Below are positions 35,639 through 43,211 of a stretch of 64,000 bases of DNA, piece after piece. The translations under genes and the position numbers were made by a program. A model generated the notes under the pieces. It made no database searches, was not told where the DNA came from, and was given only the letters and a program-made list of their open reading frames with translations. Source of the stretch: Terriglobus roseus DSM 18391 (GTDB lineage Bacteria > Acidobacteriota > Terriglobia > Terriglobales > Acidobacteriaceae). Location of the stretch: assembly GCF_000265425.1 (NCBI RefSeq), contig NC_018014.1, positions 372,001 through 436,000 on the forward strand, in the 5' to 3' direction. Within the stretch, counting starts at the first letter, position 1. The number at the start of each line of letters is the position of its first letter.

Positions 35639-37186
35639 TTAGTTCAGGACGATCAGCGTGCCCATATGCGGTGGCAGAGTGAAGGTCTGGCCGGTGGTGG
35701 AGCGCCTGCTGCTGGTCTCGCGGACGACGGTATTTACGTGCGCTTCGGGTGCATCCAGTGCCGTTCCTGACACAATTTGAATCGTCTCAAACAACGGAGC
35801 CGTAATCGTGATCGGTTCGGTTGCTTCCTTGTTCAGGATGGCGACGATCGTCTTGCCATCTGTCCGCTTTGCAGCATAGGCGACGACGTTTCTGGCCCCC
35901 GGGTCGAACTCGACCGGCTGCATCGTCGCACCGGCGAAGGCGGCGGCAAACTTCATGCCGTAGCCGACCGGCTCCATGACGTATTTGCTGTTCAGTTTGC
36001 CGTCGACGCCCGCGCCGGCGAGTGTGCCTTCGTTGGCGATGGGGGTGTAGAAGGGTTTGGGGTGCGGGGCGGTGGGGTCTTTCATGAGTGCTTCGCCATG
36101 GAAGACGCCGCCGACGGAGACGGCCTGGGCGTGGCCCGATCCGCCGTGCAGGTTCACGCCGCAGTAGCCGTCGCTCATCAACTGGAAGAGGTAGTCCGCG
36201 CCCCACAGGGCGGAGGCAAGGACGTCGCTCACGCCGCTCTTGCCGCCGCGATAGACGGTGTTGCCCTCGGTCATGCGATAGGTGATTGCCGGGCCCATCT
36301 TTGCTGCAGCAGCCTTCGTAATTGCCGCGTGCTCGGCGACCTTGGGGTCGATCTTGAGCAGGTTGGCGATGTTGGCTTCGGGGTTTGAGGGCGGTCCGCT
36401 CCAATAGTAGTGGTGGGACAGGGTGATGACGTTGGGCTTGTCCTCAACGGCGGCCCAGCGGTCGGCGATCTTCGGCAGCCAGGTCACGTCGCCTGCGACA
36501 TCGGGGATGCCGAACTTTGCGGCGGGCAGCGCCTTCTGCACGGCGCGGGCGATGGTCAGCCACTCGGCCAGATAGGTGTCGACGTTCCATGTCTCGGGAT
36601 CGCGCAGGTGGCCCTTGAAGAGGTCGACCTCATTGCCGACCTGGAAGTACTGGAGGCGCGGTCCCAGTTTGTTGAAGACGTAGGTCGCCTCGGCGATGTC
36701 GGTCTCGGGTGTGCCGTAGCCGAGGTTGAGGCCGTAGATGCAGGTCCAGCCGGTGGCTTTCAAGAAGCCGTCCAGGTTGTCGATGGCTTTGGGCGTGATG
36801 GTGAAGACGGTAGCGGCGGTTGGTTCGCCGGTGGCCTTCCAGGGGGAATCGACTCGTTTGGGTGCGGGTGTTTCAGGGGTGGGCTGCCACCATCCGAACT
36901 CGCTGGTGTTGCCGCCCAGCCGCAGCACGCCGCGCGGGCTCATGTTACGGAACTGCTGCACGAGACCGATGTTCTCCGGCGCGAAGAAGGTGGGGTCTTC
37001 GAGCTGCATATTTTCGTAGGAGAGGCCGATGAAGTCGACCGGAACCTTTGGGCCTGTGCCCGTGCCAATTTTGAGTGTGACGGGCTTCGGAGCGTCCTGC
37101 GCTCGCAGGATGGAGGGCATCGCGAGGGCGGCAGCGGCGAGGGTGGAGGTCTCAAGAAAGCGGCGGCGCGAGGGTCGGAGGCTCAT
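35639..37186 (-). CDS. GH79-like beta-glucuronidase, Tat-exported
   Basis: 515 aa. A Tat signal (SLRPSRRRFLETSTLAAAAL) precedes a TIM-barrel hydrolase with FQVGNEVDLF (acid/base Glu) and YRMTEGNTVYRGG (likely nucleophile Glu), plus VLRLGGNTSEFGWW. These match GH79, which includes beta-glucuronidases and heparanase-like enzymes; a related clan GH-A family is possible. A C-terminal beta domain ends LPPHMGTLIVLN. ATG 37186 is preferred over GTG 37204, since the Tat motif then lies at the usual distance; no clear ribosome site exists for either. Confidence 0.82.
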   Translation of the reverse strand: MSLRPSRRRFLETSTLAAAALAMPSILRAQDAPKPVTLKIGTGTGPKVPVDFIGLSYENMQLEDPTFFAPENIGLVQQFRNMSPRGVLRLGGNTSEFGWWQPTPETPAPKRVDSPWKATGEPTAATVFTITPKAIDNLDGFLKATGWTCIYGLNLGYGTPETDIAEATYVFNKLGPRLQYFQVGNEVDLFKGHLRDPETWNVDTYLAEWLTIARAVQKALPAAKFGIPDVAGDVTWLPKIADRWAAVEDKPNVITLSHHYYWSGPPSNPEANIANLLKIDPKVAEHAAITKAAAAKMGPAITYRMTEGNTVYRGGKSGVSDVLASALWGADYLFQLMSDGYCGVNLHGGSGHAQAVSVGGVFHGEALMKDPTAPHPKPFYTPIANEGTLAGAGVDGKLNSKYVMEPVGYGMKFAAAFAGATMQPVEFDPGARNVVAYAAKRTDGKTIVAILNKEATEPITITAPLFETIQIVSGTALDAPEAHVNTVVRETSSRRSTTGQTFTLPPHMGTLIVLN

Positions 37187-37224
37187 CGAGAAAAACGATA
37201 GCACCGCGCAGACGGCTCGTCAGT

Positions 37225-37599
37225 TTAGCGGGTAACGACTGCCGGGCGGCGCGAACGGCCGATGAGGTATGCCGCGGGAGCGAGCGCGAGCAGGGCGACC
37301 ATCTGTGCGTAGTGATGCTGGCCGGGTGTGTGCGTCTCGGCGAAGAGAGCTGCCAAGGCGATGAAGCCGGCTGCACCTTCTGCGGATCCGCGCGGAGTCT
37401 CTGGTGCGAGCACTGCGGCGAGGAAGCCACCGATGAGGCCGAAGATGATGGCGACGACGGCGGTCAGCGCAATGAAGCCCATCGGCGCGCCATCCCATGG
37501 CGTGTCGTGGTGCGTGATCTTGAAGAACCACGCAAGGTAGAGCGCGAGTGCAACGAAGGCGCCAAAGAGCGCGGCGAGGGTGGCGCGGAAGAGGCGCAT
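37225..37599 (-). CDS. Small multi-spanning membrane protein
   Basis: 124 aa with three to four hydrophobic segments (LFRATLAALFGAFVALALYL, MGFIALTAVVAIIFGLIGGF, GAAGFIALAALFAET, YAQMVALLALAPAAYLIG). The clean membrane pattern and a stop just before GH79's start suggest it is real. No family recognised. It is upstream of, and co-directional with, the GH79 gene, 38 bp away. Confidence 0.6.
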   Translation of the reverse strand: MRLFRATLAALFGAFVALALYLAWFFKITHHDTPWDGAPMGFIALTAVVAIIFGLIGGFLAAVLAPETPRGSAEGAAGFIALAALFAETHTPGQHHYAQMVALLALAPAAYLIGRSRRPAVVTR

Positions 37600-37672
37600 G
37601 ATGTGCTCTTAGATTACCGGAGCGGCGGCGGTGATGCACTGCGGGTGGTGGGAATTAACGAGGCGGGTATGC

Positions 37673-37786
37673 GGGTGCCCCATTCATGACGGCTTTCTCG
37701 TCATGAGTGGGTTCGCAGGATGTCGGCGGATCGCGCTTCGCGCGATATCCCACTCATGCGCAAGAGCGCGCATGAATGGGGCACCC
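37673..37786. repeat. Inverted-repeat intergenic element, family A copy 1
   Basis: A 114-bp element bounded by perfect 16-bp inverted repeats, GGGTGCCCCATTCATG (37673-37688) and its complement (37771-37786). The right 55 bases (37732-37786) are 53/55 identical to 50304-50358. It contains inner palindromes (CGCGCTTCGCGCG type). No coding capacity. It resembles REP or MITE-like elements. Confidence 0.85.
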
Positions 37787-37846
37787 GGCCTTGTTCTCGC
37801 ACCCGACCTTGTTTTTCCGGCATTGCTTTCGCACCCGGCCTTATGG

Positions 37847-38539
37847 CTACCGGATGATGAGGCCGAGGCGGTCCCAGCGGATGCGTCCGCGGGGTGAGTT
37901 GGGTGTTCGGTCGGTGCTGAGGTAGACGAGGAGTGGTTCGCCGACGATGTTTTCGTGGGGGACGAAGCCCCAGAAGCGGCTGTCCTGGCTGTTGTTGCGG
38001 TTGTCGCCCATGGCGAAGTAGCGGTTGTCTGGGATGGGCAGGTCTGCGCCGCGGATGCGGTGGCGGAGTTCGATCCACCAGGTGGCTTCGGCTGCGGGGT
38101 CGGCTCGCTGCAGGTTGGGGAATTCGTCGCGGTAGGCGGAGCGTTCGGCGGGCGAGTAGGCCGCGAAGGGTTCCGCAACGGGCTTGCCGTTGAGGACGAC
38201 GGCACCGCCGCGCAGGTGGATGCGGTCGGTGGGGGTGGCGATGACGCGTTTGACCAGGAGTTCGGCCGGGTCGATGGGGTAGTGGAAGACGATGATGTCG
38301 TCGCGTCGCGGGTCGCGGTAGGGCAGGAGCCAGCGCCAGTGGCCGGGCTGGGCGAAGACCTGCTTGTTGACCAGGACGAAGTCGCCGACGAGCATGGTCG
38401 GCTCCATGGAACTGGTGGGGATCTGCGAGGGTTGGACGAGGAAGGTGATGATGAAGAGCGAGACGACCGTGAGCCGCGCGAGCGATGCCGCGACCTGGCC
38501 CATGGCTTCTGCAAACGCGTTGCCCAGCCGGGCCATCAT
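37847..38539 (-). CDS. lepB: Signal peptidase I
   Basis: 230 aa membrane-anchored serine protease that removes signal peptides. One N-terminal hydrophobic segment (LTVVSLFIITFLV) precedes the catalytic Ser in PTSSMEPTMLVGDFVLVNK, the catalytic Lys in DIIVFHYPIDPAELLVKRVIA, and the MGDNRNNSQDSRFWG box. The start ATG 38539 gives ATGA overlapping the rnc stop by 4 bases, so the pair is translationally coupled, an arrangement also known in other bacteria. The reading frame continuing upstream is read through rnc and is not coding. Confidence 0.93.
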   Translation of the reverse strand: MMARLGNAFAEAMGQVAASLARLTVVSLFIITFLVQPSQIPTSSMEPTMLVGDFVLVNKQVFAQPGHWRWLLPYRDPRRDDIIVFHYPIDPAELLVKRVIATPTDRIHLRGGAVVLNGKPVAEPFAAYSPAERSAYRDEFPNLQRADPAAEATWWIELRHRIRGADLPIPDNRYFAMGDNRNNSQDSRFWGFVPHENIVGEPLLVYLSTDRTPNSPRGRIRWDRLGLIIR

Positions 38540-39378
38540 CCCTGCGCGCCTGTGAGCGGCTCCGAGCCCGCTTTCGCCACAGCCTCGCTGTCTACCGGTG
38601 AGAGGATGTCGTACGCGACGCGGGCTGCCGCCTGCTGTGCGGACTTCTTGCTGGTGCCTTCGCCGTCTGCGAGGACGCGGTCGCCGAGCAGAACTTCTAC
38701 GCGGAAGCGCTTGTTGTGGTCGTTGCCGATCTCTTCGACGGTGCGGTAGAGGGGTTGGCCTTCGGCGCGCGCCTGCAGGAGTTCCTGCAGCGCGGATTTC
38801 CAGTCGCCGACGATGCCGCCGAAGCGTGCGCCCTGCTGAGCGGCGGACTTTAGTTCGGCGAGGCGTGGCTGGAAGATTTCGCGTTCGACGAAGGATCGTG
38901 CGGCCTTGAGGCCTGCGCCACCGTTGCCGCCGGGTGTGGCTGCGTTCGCATCGAGGTAGATTGCGGCGACGAGTGCTTCGACGGTGTCGGCCAGCAGTGC
39001 GGATTTGGTACGGCCGCCGCTGGCGTCTTCGCCTTTGCCCAGTTGCAGATCGCGGCCGATAGCGAGACGGACGCCGACCTCGCCCATGCCTTTGCCACTG
39101 ACGAGCATGGCGCGCATGCGGGTGAGGTCGCCTTCGCGACGCTCGGGGAAGTGGCGGACGAGGAGTTCGGTGACGAGGAGGCCGACGACGGCGTCGCCGA
39201 GGAATTCGAGCTGTTCGTTGTCTTCGCCGGTGCCGTTGGTGCGGCCGTCGCCCGCTTCGAAGGCGAGGGAGCTGTGGGTGAGCGCCAGTTGCAGCAGGGC
39301 TGGGTCGCGGAAGCGATAGCGCAGGCGCACTTCGAGCGCGTCGTCCGCGGTAGCCGTTTTGGTGGGGCGCTTTGCCAT
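38536..39378 (-). CDS. rnc: Ribonuclease III
   Basis: 280 aa. The RNase III signature NEQLEFLGDAVVGLL carries catalytic acidic residues, followed by KSALLADTVEALVAAIYLD with the second acidic site, and a C-terminal dsRNA-binding domain (DWKSALQELLQARAEGQPLY, ADGEGTSKKSAQQAAARVAY). It cleaves double-stranded RNA, including rRNA precursors. The stop codon overlaps the lepB start (ATGA), coupling the two. Confidence 0.93.
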   Translation of the reverse strand: MAKRPTKTATADDALEVRLRYRFRDPALLQLALTHSSLAFEAGDGRTNGTGEDNEQLEFLGDAVVGLLVTELLVRHFPERREGDLTRMRAMLVSGKGMGEVGVRLAIGRDLQLGKGEDASGGRTKSALLADTVEALVAAIYLDANAATPGGNGGAGLKAARSFVEREIFQPRLAELKSAAQQGARFGGIVGDWKSALQELLQARAEGQPLYRTVEEIGNDHNKRFRVEVLLGDRVLADGEGTSKKSAQQAAARVAYDILSPVDSEAVAKAGSEPLTGAQG

Positions 39379-39872
39379 CGTCCCCCATGGTACGGGTTTG
39401 GGGTTAAGTGGCTCAATGGATGTCCTGGGTAGACCGCTAGCCCGGGCCTAAAGGCCCTGTCACGGAGCGAGGCGTGTCAGCGGGCTGAAGCCCGCTGCTT
39501 TCTCCGGGTCGCGCTTTGCGCGATTGCCCGCTGTTCCCTCCCGTTCGCGCTTTGCGCGATAACCCGCTGTTCCCTCCGGTTCGCGCTCTGCGCGATTACT
39601 CGCTCACGCGCAAGAGCGCGCATCAGTTGGGGCGCACCTGTTCGTGGGGGGGCAGGCTTGAGGTTCGCGCTTTGCGCGATGGAGCGGCTTTGCCGCTGAA
39701 CCCACCCTTTGCTTCGCAAAGAATGGGGCACCCGATTTCGTTGGGCACCCGCTTCTTTGCCCCGGGGTGGTTCGGTCTTTCCTTCGCGTTACCATGGAGT
39801 GTCACGAAATTTCAGATTTGGCGCGGCCCTTTGGGTCTGCGTACGGAAATCGCTAGAGGGTTCGAAGCAGGC
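39379..39872. other. Intergenic region with stacked palindromic repeats, 494 bp
   Basis: No gene seen. It contains AGCGGGCTGAAGCCCGCT (from 39478), then three copies of a 36-bp unit, a degenerate family A end (around 39600-39640) and GGGGCACCC blocks (39724-39750). The last 60 bases hold the region upstream of the unknown gene at 39873. Confidence 0.7.
39509..39596. repeat. 36-bp tandem repeat, two full units and a partial third
   Basis: Units at 39509-39544 and 39545-39580 (TCGCGCTTTGCGCGAT followed by 20 bases) are nearly identical, and a third begins at 39581. The repeats are contiguous with no spacers, so this is not a CRISPR array. Confidence 0.85.
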
Positions 39873-40814
39873 ATGGCAATCGCATTGGATACGAAGTTGT
39901 CGCAGGGTGTGCAGAAGGCTGCGCAGGAGGCCGGTCTGGCCGTTGTTGATGGTGTCGTCAGCTCGGGTTTTAACGGCGCGCCGACAGAGAAGTACACGCT
40001 GGCCCTGGCGTCCGCACCGCACAAGACGTTTCAGTTTGAGCTGGGCACCGGCTTCGATCTGGGAAACCCTGTGTACAGCACGCCCGTGCATGAGTTCCTG
40101 CTGGAAGTAGCGCAGCGCCTGCGCAATCCGCGGCCGGATGTGTACGTCACGCTGGGCGGCCTGCCGATGAGCATGAGTGGCTGGCAGTGGCCGTTCCACC
40201 TGTCGACGAGCGGTGCGGACACGTACATTGTGCACGGCGACACCAAGCTGGAAGACGGCAAGACGCCGGCGGATCAGCAGTTGAAGGCGAAGGTTTCAGC
40301 CAGCATGACGGTGACGTTTGCCGAGGTGGTGCCGGCGCCCGAGCAGCCCTTTGCGGAGAGCTTTATCTACAACGCTGTGCGCAAGATCCTGGACCAGGGC
40401 CAGATCGAACTGACGAAGAGCGGCAATCGTCAGCCGGTGCCGGTGACGACGCGTTACTACTCGGCCAAGCAGGGCCGCTTTATCTTCAACGACACGGATG
40501 AGCAGCAGCGTGCGGACTTCCTGGCAGCGAAGGTGTACTGGGCCAGCGGCGTGCTGGGTGGCGGCGAGCCGGTGTGGATTGCGGATCCTCGCGATGCGCA
40601 GTACCTGAACACGACGGTCGCTTCGCTGAAGAAGACGGCAGAGGCGCTGGCGGGCGAGGGCATTCTGAAGCTGGATCCGAAGTTTGAGTTTGCGGCGAGC
40701 ACGGAGCCGCTGATGAGCCACCACTCCGAATATGAGGAGCGCATGGCGGAGGCGCTGGCGTTCACGCGTCCTACCTTCAATGAAGAGATGCGCGGCGGCC
40801 ACACGAATATGTAG
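39873..40814 (+). CDS. Conserved-looking protein of unknown function
   Basis: 313 aa, cytoplasmic by composition. No motif recognised. It has regular alternating strands and helices (SSGFNGAPTEKYTLALAS, DVYVTLGGLPMSMSGWQWPF, VPVTTRYYSAKQGRFIFN) and good codon usage, so it is likely real. ATG 39873 has AGAGGG 12 nt upstream and GCAGG closer; the longer frame reading up to 39516 crosses the repeats and is not coding. No enzyme assignment. Confidence 0.65.
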   Translation: MAIALDTKLSQGVQKAAQEAGLAVVDGVVSSGFNGAPTEKYTLALASAPHKTFQFELGTGFDLGNPVYSTPVHEFLLEVAQRLRNPRPDVYVTLGGLPMSMSGWQWPFHLSTSGADTYIVHGDTKLEDGKTPADQQLKAKVSASMTVTFAEVVPAPEQPFAESFIYNAVRKILDQGQIELTKSGNRQPVPVTTRYYSAKQGRFIFNDTDEQQRADFLAAKVYWASGVLGGGEPVWIADPRDAQYLNTTVASLKKTAEALAGEGILKLDPKFEFAASTEPLMSHHSEYEERMAEALAFTRPTFNEEMRGGHTNM

Positions 40815-40861
40815 TGGCAAGGGCGCGGCTTTGGCTGTGCCATCGGTAAGCAAGTAAGAAG

Positions 40862-40953
40862 CGGCTTTAGCTGCTGAGGCGAAATCCCTCAGTGGCTAAA
40901 GCCGTTCTTGTTTTGAGCTGTGATGGCAGGGCTGAAGCCCTGCCCCTCCGAAA
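40862..40953. repeat. Inverted-repeat intergenic element, family B copy 1 (partial)
   Basis: It contains GGCAGGGCTGAAGCCCTGCC (40925-40944), CTCAGTGGCTAAAGCCG (40889-40905), and ends CCCTCCGAAA (40944-40953), the family B terminal repeat. No left terminus was found. Confidence 0.7.
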
Positions 40954-41036
40954 GCAAATGATTGCTGCTTTAAGCTCGTCCTCCAAGCGCTCATTCCTCT
41001 TGGCTCTGAGTGCCTAGTGCTTAATTCTCCGTTTGT

Positions 41037-41315
41037 TCAACCGATTCGTCGTGCGTCGCTAGCCACTCTGTCGTCACCATTTGCTTCGTCTTCCTTTGGT
41101 TCGGCCTGTTTCACTTCCATGACATGCGCGATCTCAGGACGAGCAAAGGTCTGCAGGGAGTGGAGTGCATTGCCGAGATCGCGCGTTGTGGGATAGAAGC
41201 CGGGATCGAGTTGTTTGCGTCTGCGCTCGCGATGTCGTCTGCGCAGCAGGACAAAGAATCCACCGAAGACCACGCCGATGAAAAGGCCAAGACATGAGAG
41301 GGCGGCGGCGATCAT
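41037..41315 (-). CDS. Small single-pass membrane protein
   Basis: 92 aa. One N-terminal hydrophobic helix (AALSCLGLFIGVVFGGFFVLL) followed by a basic patch (RRRHRERRRKQ), then an acidic tail. The pattern is of a bitopic inner-membrane protein with an internal C-terminus. No family recognised and no clear ribosome site. It is divergent from the LytTR regulator. Confidence 0.55.
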   Translation of the reverse strand: MIAAALSCLGLFIGVVFGGFFVLLRRRHRERRRKQLDPGFYPTTRDLGNALHSLQTFARPEIAHVMEVKQAEPKEDEANGDDRVASDARRIG

Positions 41316-41361
41316 GCAGCAAGCATATCGCTCGACACCTTCGCGCCGGTTGTCGCGCGCC

Positions 41362-41367
41362 TATACT
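41362..41367 (+). promoter_or_regulatory. -10 box for leaderless LytTR gene
   Basis: TATACT ends 7 nt before ATG 41375, so transcription would begin almost at the start codon. No convincing -35 box is present and no Shine-Dalgarno precedes the ATG. Confidence 0.5.
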
Positions 41368-41374
41368 TTTCTCG

Positions 41375-42214
41375 ATGGGTTTAACGGCGGTGATTGTCGA
41401 TGATGAGGTGCTGGCGCGGCGTGAGCTTCGTTACCTGCTGGAGCGGGTGAGCGAGGTGGAGGTTGTCGCGGAGGCTTCCAATGGCATCGAGGCGGTGGAG
41501 ACGGTTCGGTCGCACGCTCCGGATGTCGTCTTTATGGATGTGCAGATGCCCGGGCTGGACGGCTTTGCGGTGCTGAAGCGGCTGATGGAAGACAAGGAAT
41601 TTGTCATGCCGGAGGTGATCTTTGCCACGGCCTATGACCAGTACGCGGTGCGTGCGTTTGAAGTGAATGCGATCGACTATCTGCTGAAGCCGTTTGAAGA
41701 GAAGCGCGTAGCGCTGGCGGTGGAGAAGGCGAAGATGCGTCGGGCTGCTGCGTCTTCGTCGCAGGCCGAGACGGCGATTGAGACGGTTCCGCAGGCGAGT
41801 GCGGAGGAGCGGCTGGAGTCGTTGTTGAAGCTGCTGGAGACGCAGGCTACGGCTGCCGCGACGCAGGCCAGGCCGCGGTCGGGCAAGGTGGTGGTGCGGT
41901 CCTCGCAGCGACTGTTGCTGGTGGATCAGCGCGAGATCTGCTTTGCGTCGATCGAAGAGGGCGCCATCTCCGTCGTGACACCGACGCTGGAGGGCATGAG
42001 CAACGTCCGCACGCTGGAAGAGCTGACGGACCAGTTGGATCCGGAGACGTTCTGGCGCGCGCATCGCAGCTTTGTGGTGAACATCCAGCACATCCGCGAG
42101 GTGGTGCCGTGGTTCAAGTCGAGCTATCTGCTGCGGATGGATGATCGCAAGGCTACGGAGATTCCCGTGGCGCGGGCGCAGATCAAGCGGCTGCGGGAGT
42201 TGTTCAATCTATAG
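41375..42214 (+). CDS. LytTR-family response regulator
   Basis: 279 aa. A receiver domain (VIVDDEVLARRELRYLLERV, DVVFMDVQMPGLDGFAVLK with the phosphorylated Asp, LLKPFEEKRVALAVEKA) is joined by an Ala/Gln-rich linker to a LytTR DNA-binding domain (KVVVRSSQRLLLVDQREICF, GMSNVRTLEELTDQLDPETF, FWRAHRSFVVNIQHIREVVP). It controls transcription on phosphorylation by a sensor kinase, which is not in the window. ATG 41375 lies 8 nt after TATACT. Its 3' end overlaps the convergent moaC by 6 bases. Confidence 0.9.
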   Translation: MGLTAVIVDDEVLARRELRYLLERVSEVEVVAEASNGIEAVETVRSHAPDVVFMDVQMPGLDGFAVLKRLMEDKEFVMPEVIFATAYDQYAVRAFEVNAIDYLLKPFEEKRVALAVEKAKMRRAAASSSQAETAIETVPQASAEERLESLLKLLETQATAAATQARPRSGKVVVRSSQRLLLVDQREICFASIEEGAISVVTPTLEGMSNVRTLEELTDQLDPETFWRAHRSFVVNIQHIREVVPWFKSSYLLRMDDRKATEIPVARAQIKRLRELFNL

Positions 42215-42727
42215 TTTGTCGGCGCTGCGCAGGTAGTCGCCGCTCTTGCCGCCCTTTTTACTGAGCAGAACGATTTCGCGGATGCGGATGCCTTTGTCGA
42301 GCGCCTTGGTCATGTCGTAGACGGTGAGTGCGGCGACGGCTGCGGCGGTCATGGCTTCCATCTCGACGCCGGTACCTGCGACGGTTGCGGCGGTGGCGCG
42401 GATGCGGACTCCGCCACCGGTCTTGAGCAGGTCCGACGGGTAGACCACGGTCGCTTCCACGTCGATGAATGAGAGCGGCAGCGGATGGCACATGGGGATG
42501 AGGTCCGCGGTCTTCTTCGCGGCGGTGATGCCTGCGAAGCGGGCGACTTCAAGCGGATTGCCCTTGGGGTTCTGGGGCAGTGCGGCGAGGACGTCGGCGT
42601 TGAGTTCGACGAAGGCTTCGGCGACGGCTTCGCGGCGTGTTGGCTTTTTGTCGCTGACGTCGACCATGTGGGCCTCGCCGGCGTCGTTGAAGTGCGAGAG
42701 CTTGCCGCTGGTTGCTTTGGTACTCAC
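42209..42727 (-). CDS. moaC: Cyclic pyranopterin monophosphate synthase MoaC
   Basis: 172 aa. It starts GTG 42727 and contains GEAHMVDVSDKKPTRREAVA, GITAAKKTADLIPMCHPLPL (with the conserved catalytic region), GVEMEAMTAAAVAALTVYDM and LDKGIRIREIVLLSKKGGKS. MoaC converts the pterin intermediate to cPMP, the second step of molybdenum cofactor synthesis. GTGA overlaps the stop of the small membrane protein upstream by 4 bases. Confidence 0.93.
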   Translation of the reverse strand: MSTKATSGKLSHFNDAGEAHMVDVSDKKPTRREAVAEAFVELNADVLAALPQNPKGNPLEVARFAGITAAKKTADLIPMCHPLPLSFIDVEATVVYPSDLLKTGGGVRIRATAATVAGTGVEMEAMTAAAVAALTVYDMTKALDKGIRIREIVLLSKKGGKSGDYLRSADKL

Positions 42728-42942
42728 AGGTCTTCTCCACGGTGCAGCAGCAGGCCCGCGCCGAGCAGGCATGCGGAGACGATGAACATGGTCTGGACGA
42801 AGCTGCGGCTCCAGACGATGTTGTGCCCGGCGTTGCGGGCGATGAAGACGCTGAGCAGCAGCAGTGCGGGGGCGAGGACCGCCAGCGCGATCATGGCTTT
42901 TGCGATGGTGCCTCGCACCGTGTGTTGGCGTTCCGTGCTCAT
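42724..42942 (-). CDS. Small membrane protein in moeA-moaC operon (second)
   Basis: 72 aa with two hydrophobic helices (AMIALAVLAPALLLLSVFIA and FVQTMFIVSACLLGAGLLLH). Its TGA is overlapped by the moaC GTG, which makes co-translation with moaC very likely and argues it is a real gene. No family recognised. The ribosome site is weak. It may be a membrane partner for cofactor assembly, but that is guesswork. Confidence 0.7.
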   Translation of the reverse strand: MSTERQHTVRGTIAKAMIALAVLAPALLLLSVFIARNAGHNIVWSRSFVQTMFIVSACLLGAGLLLHRGEDL

Positions 42943-42967
42943 GGTTTCAGCGTACCGCAGTGCGGCG

Positions 42968-43201
42968 TCAGGGATGCTGCTCGCCGCGGAGGAGGACGCC
43001 CGCGATGAGGATGGCGGCGTCCAGTACCAGCCAGAGCGTGACGGTGTGGGTGTTGTAGTGGACCCAGAGGAAGTGCTTTGTGACCACGATGGCGAGCCCG
43101 CACAGCACCGGCAGAACGATGGCGGCGACGATGAGCATGGCGCCGGCACGCTCGCCGGCGGTGAGTTCTGGCTGCTCCGGTCTGGTGTGATCGGGCCTCA
43201 T
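42968..43201 (-). CDS. Small membrane protein in moeA-moaC operon (first)
   Basis: 77 aa with two hydrophobic helices (GAMLIVAAIVLPVLCGLAIV, VTLWLVLDAAILIAGVLL) around a short loop. The ATG is at 43201, 10 bases after the moeA stop. No family recognised. It is a similar shape to the next gene, and they may be a pair. Confidence 0.7.
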   Translation of the reverse strand: MRPDHTRPEQPELTAGERAGAMLIVAAIVLPVLCGLAIVVTKHFLWVHYNTHTVTLWLVLDAAILIAGVLLRGEQHP

Positions 43202-43211
43202 GCGGACGAGC

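Noticed and set aside
37847..39388. Longer reading of lepB
   Set aside because: The upstream part runs through rnc in another frame; signal peptidase homology begins near 38539.
39509..39596. Possible CRISPR array
   Set aside because: Units of 36 bp are contiguous without spacers and contain palindromes; no cas genes.
39516..39872. Longer N-terminus for the unknown 313-aa protein
   Set aside because: It would encode palindromic repeats; composition changes abruptly at 39873.
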